Positions 57,332 to 64,000 of a DNA stretch of 64,000 bases are shown piece by piece. The DNA comes from Labia minor (taxonomy: Eukaryota > Arthropoda > Insecta > Dermaptera > Spongiphoridae): contig OY720349.1 of assembly GCA_963082975.1 (NCBI GenBank), positions 65,966,501-66,030,500 of the forward strand, read 5' to 3'. Within the stretch, counting starts at the first letter, position 1, and every line of letters begins with the position of its first letter. A program made the translations under genes and the position numbers. The notes under the pieces were generated by a model that was given only the letters and a program-made list of their open reading frames with translations, ran no database searches and was not told the DNA's origin.

Positions 57332-58016
57332 CAGTGGCGTACCTAGAACTTTTGCCGCCCGGGGCGATCTTCAGTTTGCCGCCCTTTCTATCATAAGTCA
57401 ATCAAATAGTGGTTTTTATAAATTAATACACATAAATAAATTATTAAGTTATTTAATCAATATTAATTAATACACAGAGTAAATTTTTTTACACATATTT
57501 GTATGCATTCGTAAACATATTTATATAATATTTACTCTTCAAGCTTTCATACTATAAAATCGTGTATAATGCTCTCAAAATTTATATTATTTGTAATTTC
57601 TTGTTCTATTGACAATATTGCAAGATTTTGTAGTCTTAATTGACTCATTGTAGAACGAAGATAATTTTGCCGAACAAAATCTTAAAGATGCGTTTACGAA
57701 TTCAACGAATTTTAATGAATACAATAAAATAAAATTATTATCCTGTTCTTGGAATCAGAATTCAAAATTTACACTAAAATGCATTTATATACACCGAGGA
57801 ATAATATTCGAAATCATATAGTTGATCATAATTTATATAAATCAAATAGTAAACTTATAATAATCATAATAATCATTTATTATTCAAGAAAGAAAAAAAA
57901 ATAAATTTGAAATGAATAAGTTGCTTTTTACAACTATAACTAAATATAAAAAATGCCGCCCCAAGATAAGTGCCGCCCGGTGCGGACCGCCCCCCCCCCC
58001 CTTAGGTACGCCACTG
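57332..58016. mobile_element. hAT-type element F with perfect 8-bp target duplication
   Basis: CAGTGGCGTACCTA at the left and TAGGTACGCCACTG at the right, with subterminal GCCGCCCGGGGCG / GTGCCGCCCGGTGCGG, enclose 685 bp. TATTTGAC flanks both ends. Interior is A+T-rich without a transposase. Open frames at 57261-57470 and 57912-58112 cross its ends and are not genes. Confidence 0.85.
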
Positions 58017-58576
58017 TATTTGACTCACATTTTGGATTATATCACATTATTTTGTATTTTGCCTAGTATTGAAAATTTAAGTCAATATGATCAACTAAAA
58101 AATTTACTATAAATAATAATAAAATATATTAACAATTTTTCGAAATTGTTTAAAATAATCTTCTTTTCTAGAATCTTTCAGAGAAAATTTGTTTATAAAG
58201 ACGCCGAAAGACATAATAACATTTTCAATAGTAAAAGAATTTTTGAAGTGTAAATCACAAAATTAAATTTTAATATAGTTTTTTTTTAATTTAGAATATT
58301 TTCAATTTTATATTTATTTCTGAAATATAAAAAATTTTAAATAAACGATTATACCCAAAAAAATATTTTTTATTTAGGGTAACTTTCACACCGGGCGTTT
58401 TAATATGACAATGCGGCTCTGAATGGAAATCACATTTTTGTTTTTAAATGATTGGCCTTTGATTACATATTTTTTAAGTACATTTATAATATATGTATTC
58501 ATATAAAAAAATTATTAAATGTTGTTTAGGGGTAAACTAGTAAATTGCTAGCACAGAGAATTAACCTCCCTTTTAT

Positions 58577-58862
58577 CGTGCAACGAAAAGTTTGATAACA
58601 GGTGATGAAAAATAAATTATTTATGAAACCATCAGGAGATGAATACATTAGAGTAGTGATTCTCAACCTGGGAGGTAAGATGATTTTGCGAACAGGCTTT
58701 TAAACATTTTCGCTTTTTTTCAATTTTTTTCAATATGGTTCTAAAAAAACAGGTCAGAACTATTTCGAAATGTTTCCAGTGGTCAACGAAAAGTTTGATA
58801 ACAGATGATGAAAAATAAATTATTTATCAAACCATGAGGAGGTGAATACAGTAGAGAGTATA
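58577..58862 (+). repeat. Tandem duplication enclosing a 28-bp piece of receptor coding sequence
   Basis: A segment beginning CAACGAAAAGTTTGATAACA is present at 58579-58655 and again at 58784-58860 with a few differences. Between them, 58758-58785 is identical over 28 nt to 54962-54989, the codons for 'TISKCFQWS' at the start of TM1 in IR-3. The rest of the interval (about 58690-58755) resembles the interior of MITE I1. Confidence 0.6.
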
Positions 58863-58879
58863 CAGATAAAGATAGGTAG

Positions 58880-59345
58880 CCATTTGCAAAACAAATTATC
58901 ATGTATTATCATTTTAAAAAGATACTTTTAAGTATAAAATGGGATATCTATGGTGAGAATTATTATGAGTTGTTAGAACCTAATCAAAACATTAATTCAG
59001 ATGTTTACAGAGAAATATGTAGTTTCAATATAAATTAATTAAAAAACGAATATCAACAAAGCGTATTTTCATTAGAGACCTTGTGATTCAAATAACGACG
59101 AAAAAATTAGTGAATTTAATTTCAAGTATTTCTCACATCCAGTTTACAGTCCTGATATTACCTCAAATGATTTTCATTTATTTCCTGTCTTACAAAATTT
59201 TGATTTAGGGAAAACGTGAAATTTCAAACAGGATGTTCAAAATGACCAATCTATCTTGTTTATCCAAGAACATTAGAGGTGTGTGTGACCTAAAGATACT
59301 AAATGTTGATAAAGAATTCAGAATAGTAATGGAACATTTATTATA
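58880..59345 (+). pseudogene. Mariner transposase relic M4
   Basis: Plus-strand frames read 'ILLSIKWDIYGENYYELLEP' and 'NQNINSDVYREI', then after frame changes 'FSHPVYSPDITSNDFHLF'-type residues. This is the second catalytic region of mariner, where the last catalytic aspartate lies in YSPDLAP(S/T)D(Y/F)HLF. The equivalent here has ITSNDF. Stops and frameshifts are frequent, so the copy is old. Confidence 0.7.
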
Positions 59346-59877
59346 ATGTGTACTTTTGTATAAATGACTATTGGATGTAATTGGAGTTATGGTGCCTTGT
59401 GGTGGATGGATTTTCTATAAATGTATTTTATATTTTATACTTTCCATCGTTTCTTTATTAAATTAAAAAGTTTTTAAAGATATTTAATAAATAAAAAATA
59501 TTTTTTTTGTTGCTTTGTGAAGAAATTAATTGACTTTACTAATTTTAAATTCAACCCAATAATAATAAAAAATTATATCAAAACCATTGTAGGATTAAAT
59601 CTTGAAAATGTTATCTACTTTCTATCAATAATTAATAGAAATATATTTGGATTGATCTGATAAAAACTTCACATAAAATTTAGTAATTATCCAAAAGAAC
59701 TTATTCTCTTGTGAATTTATAGATTTTTTTTTATTTATATTTAATTCATATTGTTTATACTCACGCGACTTTGGTTGTATTCAAGGATTAATTTTTATTA
59801 AAAAAATTAATCAATTAATATGTGAAAATAATTTTTTGTTAAGTATCTACTTTTTTCTTGGTTTTAATAATTACCAT
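59346..59877. other. A+T-rich stretch without a recognisable gene
   Basis: No structured feature seen. Confidence 0.6.
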
Positions 59878-59879
59878 TA

Positions 59880-60932
59880 CAGTGGATGATCGGTTAACGA
59901 ACAGTTCGGACAATGAACAAAAGAGATAACGAACATTTTCACGAAAGATTTTTATGTTCGGACACCGAACACAATTCGGTCAACGAACTAAACCGAATTC
60001 TAACGAATAATAACTTCCAAAGGTCCTGGGAGATATTTTGACAGACTTTCCCTGGCTGACAGTTCAATTTCTACCACCCAATACGAGGTTATTGTGGGTT
60101 TCAAGAAATTGTACACTCGTGTGCTGTTTCATCGGTTTTTTGAAGCAAGCCAATACTAGTCAACATTGACGTTAAAATATTTTTTAAGAGAAAAATTTCA
60201 CATTGTTGAAGCTATACGAATCATTGAAAAGGCGTGGTCAGAAGTCACACAGCGTCAGTTGATTTCTGCTTGATGAAAGTTGTCTCCCTCCTTCGTCCAA
60301 GGACAAGATCAAACGGACATCCATGAAATTATAGCTGAAATTTTGACAACTGCCAGAGATCTGGAATTGGAGGTGAATGAGGATGACATAGAAGAGCTCA
60401 TAATGGGCCATGAAGAACAATTGAGAACAGAAGAACTCCAAGAGCTCTTGAATGAAGAACACCAAGAAATAAATCAAAATGAATCTGAACAAGAGGAAGA
60501 CAAAAGAGAACAAACAAATGCAATCAACACAATCTGACATTAAAGATCTTTTGAAGAAGGGGGAGGATGTAAGATCAATGGTTTTAAAATGGCATCCAAA
60601 TCAAGCTGACATGAGCAGGGCTGAAGATATCTATAATGATAATGCTATTACCAATTTTCGGAATATCCTTAAAAAAAGAAAAAAAGCAATTGACGTTAGA
60701 TATGTTTTTTATACAGATGGATTAAAGTGCAAAATTATAGGTATGTTTTATTTTTTGAAATAAATTAACCGAAAACATATACAGCCTTTTTCATTTTAAT
60801 GTTTAGGGTCTCCAGAACAAATTAATCGATTTTAAATAAAAATCTATGGTAAATCGATGATCGGTTAACGAACAATTCGGATAGCGAACATAGTCTTGGA
60901 ACGGATTAAGTTCGTTAACCGATCACCCACTG
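59880..60932 (+). mobile_element. pogo/Tigger-type element with TA target duplication
   Basis: CAGTGGATGATCGGTTAACG at the left and CGTTAACCGATCACCCACTG at the right are inverted ends of about 23 bp, flanked by TA (59878-59879 and 60933-60934). GTTCGGACA..AACGAAC units recur just inside the left end and at about 60866-60912. The 1.05 kb interior holds only the C-terminal part of a Tigger transposase, so this is an internally deleted element. Confidence 0.85.
60040..60763 (+). pseudogene. Tigger/pogo transposase C-terminal relic
   Basis: Broken plus-strand frames: 'VQFLPPNT' (about 60060-60084, the motif after the DDE core), 'FKKLYTRVLFHRFFEAS', 'FHIVEAIRIIEKAWSEVTQR' (about 60194-60255), then two overlapping acidic frames at 60280-60537 ('LNEEHQEINQNESEQEEDKR') and 60479-60763. 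The last carries 'MVLKWHPNQADMSRAEDIY' and 'ITNFRNILKKRKK', the C-terminal tail of Tigger/jerky-type transposases. The N-terminal DNA-binding domains and catalytic acids are gone. Several frameshifts and a stop rule out function. Confidence 0.8.
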
Positions 60933-60934
60933 TA

Positions 60935-61173
60935 TTACAAATAAATAATTTAAAATTATTTATTTTTATTATATTTTAAGAAATTAATTTTATCATAAGC
61001 CAATGTTACAATCATTACTACTTTTTTGTAAAGTTTAAAAAAATAAAGATATAATATTTAAATTAGGCAAGAAAACTTAGTACTAGTATGATAATTTGGA
61101 ACTTTATTATTTGAAATTTAAAGTTAGAGTAATCAGAAAATTTTTGTGAAGTCTTTATTTATTATTTTTTAAG
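60935..61173. other. Presumed intron upstream of the cysteine-rich exon
   Basis: A+T-rich, ending in a T-rich acceptor at 61171-61173. Confidence 0.35.
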
Positions 61174-61370
61174 GTATTGGACTTCAATTTTCAGCCTTTC
61201 CAATTCATGAACACCCAACGTACAGCTGTCCATGTGAGAAGCATGGATTTATCAAATTTAATCCCCATACTTGCAATGATTGTTCCTGTGCTTTGTTAAT
61301 AGACATTGCAAAGGCTAGTCATACAGGAAACTGTACACGTTTGAATTCATCTAAATTAATAAACTTTTGA
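61174..61370 (+). CDS. Terminal exon, cysteine-rich pacifastin-like domain
   Basis: A T-rich acceptor (TTATTTTTTAAG) precedes 64 codons open to TGA 61368-61370. The peptide includes 'YSCPCEKHGFIKFN' followed by 'PHTCNDCSCALL' and 'GNCTRLNSS'. The spacing C-x12-C-N-x-C-x-C ... C-T matches the pacifastin light-chain serine-protease-inhibitor signature, secreted by arthropods. The final cysteine expected three residues after CT is a serine here, and an extra Cys lies two residues before the first. The loop between CxC and CT is longer than usual. It may be a diverged or decaying domain; antistasin-like domains are an alternative. Upstream exons with the signal peptide were not identified. Confidence 0.5.
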
Positions 61371-62916
61371 ATTGAACTGGTGTTATTCTTAAACACTGTC
61401 TAAATTCTTCATGATCTTCAATTGCTAATTCTCTTAAAAGTCGTGCTAACACCCATGCGTATCTCTTCTTAACAACCAATTCCTAGTCCAAATTCTTTTT
61501 TTTTATTTAACTCTTCGTCAAGTTCTTTTATTAATGATGATATAATTAGTTTTTTGTAATAATTTATAATGCGGCGTTTGACAATTATGCTTTCCATGAT
61601 GACAGATGACTGACAGCTTTTCACTAAACCCTAACATAACCTGGCTACATGTTGTAGAATACGTGTAAACGACTTCTAATGACTTAGTTAGCTAAGCAGC
61701 AAGAAAGTGGACTAGTAACTAATGACAAGAACTAAGCCCGTGTGAACTAGGCATAAAGCAAATCAAAACGATTCAAAAAATCAGAAACATTTGAATTATT
61801 TAAATATTGTGGAAGATAACAAGGCAAATAGGTTGTGTCCGAAAAATATTTCAAAATTCGCAAAAAAAAAAAAACCTAAAATATAATCATCCAGCCATCC
61901 TATATGGAAATCTCGATAAATATTTTTGATAAATCTACTTTCGAAATGAGGATACTAAATCAAAAAGACTAATTTCAACTGAATTATAAAAAAATGATAA
62001 AGACTAAATGAAAATCTAAAAAAAAACTAAAAATTGAACAAATTGATATCTCATTAGATTGTCTACCTTTTTTAGTTTAAATAATATAAATAAAATAATG
62101 TTATTTTAAAGAAACTTTTCGAATGAACTCAAAATGTTTAGTTTGATATTAAAATTAATAATAAACTCATTCAGATATTATTTTCTTGTATTGTGAAATC
62201 ATCAGAAATTAGTTTGAAATATAAAGTAAGATAACAAATATAAATACGAAATAACAAATGAATGTAAATGAACACAAAAATTGAACAAAACTTGTATAGA
62301 TCACAAAAATAATAATTTGCCACCAATTGTTTCTAGATTTAACTGTGTTTTACAAAGAAATAATACAAATCATTATTCTGACAAATTAATTTCTATGGAT
62401 ATTATATTATTTGTGTCAATATGTTTCGAAAGAATAATCTTAATTATAAATAATTTAAATATAATATCCAAATAAAAAAAAAGAAAATATATTTCAGTTA
62501 AAACAATTATGCGAAATTAATTATCAAAAATATTTATGAAATACATCTTGAAATCCAAAATTAGATACAATTATAATAGGTTTATGTTAATTGCATACAC
62601 AGTAAAGTGCGTGTTTAGACGAATTTCATTTCACATTTTAGCAAAATTCAAGTCATCCTTAAAATTAATTAAACCGTCACATCATTTATCATCATTGACA
62701 TTAATCCTACCTTCACTACAAATCCTTAACAGTTAACACACATTACATCTTAGAATAAATTTGAACATGAACAAAATGTTTCTGGATAACTCTTCAATTT
62801 TTTTTTTTCTATCATAGATGGCGAATTTTTAGGCGTTAATGTTAATGTTTCTCAGTGGTCCTACCATCTTGTTGCAACAACTTTAAGAACAAGCCTGGAT
62901 CAACAGTTACAGATAT
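61371..62916. other. Mostly A+T-rich stretch
   Basis: 61400-61760 is slightly less A+T-rich and could contain 3' UTR or further remnants. I see no supportable gene. Open frames at 62281-62475 and 62536-62736 are low-complexity. Confidence 0.45.
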
Positions 62917-63390
62917 TTAATATGGTCCATTTCTGGGGGAATCGTTCTTATACAAACATTCAGGATTCATGACTTCACGATCTCTTGGAAAAACATATGT
63001 GTAGTTAAATTTAATAAATATCAATCCCCCAAGTATTTATCAATTGGTGAAATAGACGCCATTTCTATTATAGACGTGATTATCATTATTTTCTATGATC
63101 TTCAGAAGTTATACAAAATAACAATTTAAATTCGATGAACTAATTTTGATTCAATTCATATTCTGAAAGTAATAATTAACTATTTAAAAAAAAATTGTCA
63201 ATGAAATAAATTAATTGTATTATAAAAAATATAGATTTGATAATTACCTTTAAGAGAATTTATCACTTTAATCGAGAAATGACAATCGTCATCACTTTGG
63301 TAATAAATGATGGGATATTGTAAAGCATCATCATCTGTTGTTCCCTCAATTCTGACGATTACATTTTTATAATAGTTTTGATTTCTATTT
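62917..63390 (-). pseudogene. Unidentified multi-exon gene, apparently broken
   Basis: Upstream exon, about 63248-63390: 'NVIVRIEGTTDDDALQYPII' then 'YYQSDDDCHFSIKVINSLK', ending in a good donor AAAG|GTAATT. Then a segment after an AATAG acceptor (about 63080): 'MASISPIDKYLG', which loses frame at a run of five G. Then 62917-63036: 'FIKFNYTYVFPRDREVMNPE' and 'CLYKNDSPRNGPY', ended by TAA, after which the same frame continues coding-like ('ISVTVDPGLFLKLLQQDGR'). The alternation of strands and charged residues suggests an extracellular beta-rich domain. The family is not recognised. The frameshift and the in-frame TAA suggest a pseudogene, or exon borders that I have placed wrongly. Confidence 0.45.
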
Positions 63391-63839
63391 TAATTTTCTC
63401 ATCCATTAAAAATAAATATAAAATTCAATTATACATCTTGGAGAATATTCGATTTTGAAAATTTTAAATGAATTCATAGAATGAAAATTTTCTTTTAATT
63501 AATTAATAATTTCCATAAGAATAATAATTATAAAAAATTGATATTCTCTCTTGCAAAGAATCCAAATTGTTTTGTAATTTTTAAAAGTGAAAATTAAAAA
63601 TTAAAAGAAAAATATATGCACTAAAGATATTATATATATAGAGGACGAACTTGAAAAATAAATTAAACTAGATAACCACAACATCCATGATACGAGACAC
63701 GAACAAACACACTAAGAATGAGTAAAATAATATATTGAGACTACAATATGAGAATGTTTTGCTTATGGTAGTGTCAATTTTAGCTGTAATGGTTTGTGTA
63801 TATAGTACTTATATAGATATTAGTTTGTTATTAAGATAT
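63391..63839. other. A+T-rich stretch between exon candidates and IR-4
   Basis: No structured feature seen. Confidence 0.5.
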
Positions 63840-63998
63840 TTATATAAATATGTTATGATTGAATAAGAAATAAGATATCTCTAAAATAAATACGAAAAAA
63901 GAAAATAACAAACCACTAATTAGGATATAAAAACATATCTGTAAATCATCTATGTTGAATACTTTAACAAGAGGGTCTTCCTTGATAGTTTTTAATGA
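63840..63998 (-). CDS. Ionotropic receptor C-terminus, cut by the window edge (IR-4)
   Basis: 53 codons ending in TAA (63840-63842) read 'VKVFNIDDLQICFYILISGL' and 'LFSFFVFILEISYF'. The match to the last segment of IR-2 ('VKSFTIIDLQIVFFILIFGL') and IR-3 ('LKSFSLEDLQIVFYFLIIGW') is direct: the short amphipathic approach, conserved D-L-Q-I, then TM3 and a glutamate at its end. It is a fourth member of the family, and the gene continues beyond position 64000. Whether it is intact cannot be seen. Confidence 0.85.
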   Translation of the reverse strand, partial: SLKTIKEDPLVKVFNIDDLQICFYILISGLLFSFFVFILEISYFLFNHNIFI

Positions 63999-64000
63999 TT

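Noticed and set aside
60238-60540. Minus-strand 100-codon frame
   Set aside because: Antisense shadow of the acidic Tigger transposase tail.
62818-62972. Plus-strand exon candidate after a strong T-rich acceptor (CTATCATAG)
   Set aside because: About 50 codons are open, but the minus strand carries the more protein-like exons here; kept only as an alternative.
1-64000. LTR retrotransposon or endogenous virus
   Set aside because: No long terminal repeats, integrase or capsid motifs were recognised on either strand; the unidentified relic at 53.2-53.8 kb could not be assigned.

Overview
This is a very A+T-rich window (by eye about three quarters A+T or more) from an arthropod nuclear genome, most probably an insect. 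The evidence is a local family of ionotropic receptors (IRs), many eukaryotic DNA transposons (mariner, pogo/Tigger, hAT, Helitron/Helentron-like), LINE tails, tRNA-derived repeats, and splice-site-bounded exon candidates. No bacterial operon, rRNA, CRISPR array or organelle sequence was seen. The species cannot be named from the window.

The clearest genes are three intact, intronless, divergent IR genes in the right half: 41113-42837 (minus), 50363-52129 (minus) and 54132-55832 (plus). The last 53 codons of a fourth IR copy run off the right edge on the minus strand (63840-63998). The second and third are head-to-head and more alike. All share a signal-peptide-like start, an LWTYEPW block, a 'K.G.ERP.W' segment before TM1, a pore segment, TM2 followed by a YTNLRVP-like block, and a final TM3. 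They look like chemosensory receptor subunits of the plasma membrane.

The left 40 kb has no complete gene that I can defend. Short G+C-richer patches look like exons or promoters of large-intron genes: 35-256 (minus), 22380-22439 (minus), a promoter and first exon at 26946-27250 (minus), 33249-33390 (minus) and 35249 onward (plus). On the right, further exon candidates lie at 56041-56102 (plus), 61174-61370 (plus, cysteine-rich, pacifastin-like) and 62917-63390 (minus, apparently broken). An unidentified degraded gene sits between the two head-to-head IRs (about 53193-53830, minus).

Repeats dominate. At least three sequence-unrelated families (here A, B, C) share one plan: a T-run, a short terminal motif, a central microsatellite or minisatellite, the inverse of the terminal motif near the 3' end, then a small hairpin. 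This matches non-autonomous Helentron-type (HINE/DINE-1-like) elements. Four hAT-type elements have perfect 8-bp target duplications (E1, F, G, H). A pogo/Tigger relic has a TA duplication. There are four mariner relics, three LINE 3' fragments, one Helitron-like 3' terminus and a long foldback repeat. Several insertions are nested (A1 in a complex repeat, H in A5, A6 in J, D2 in E1), so relative ages can be read.
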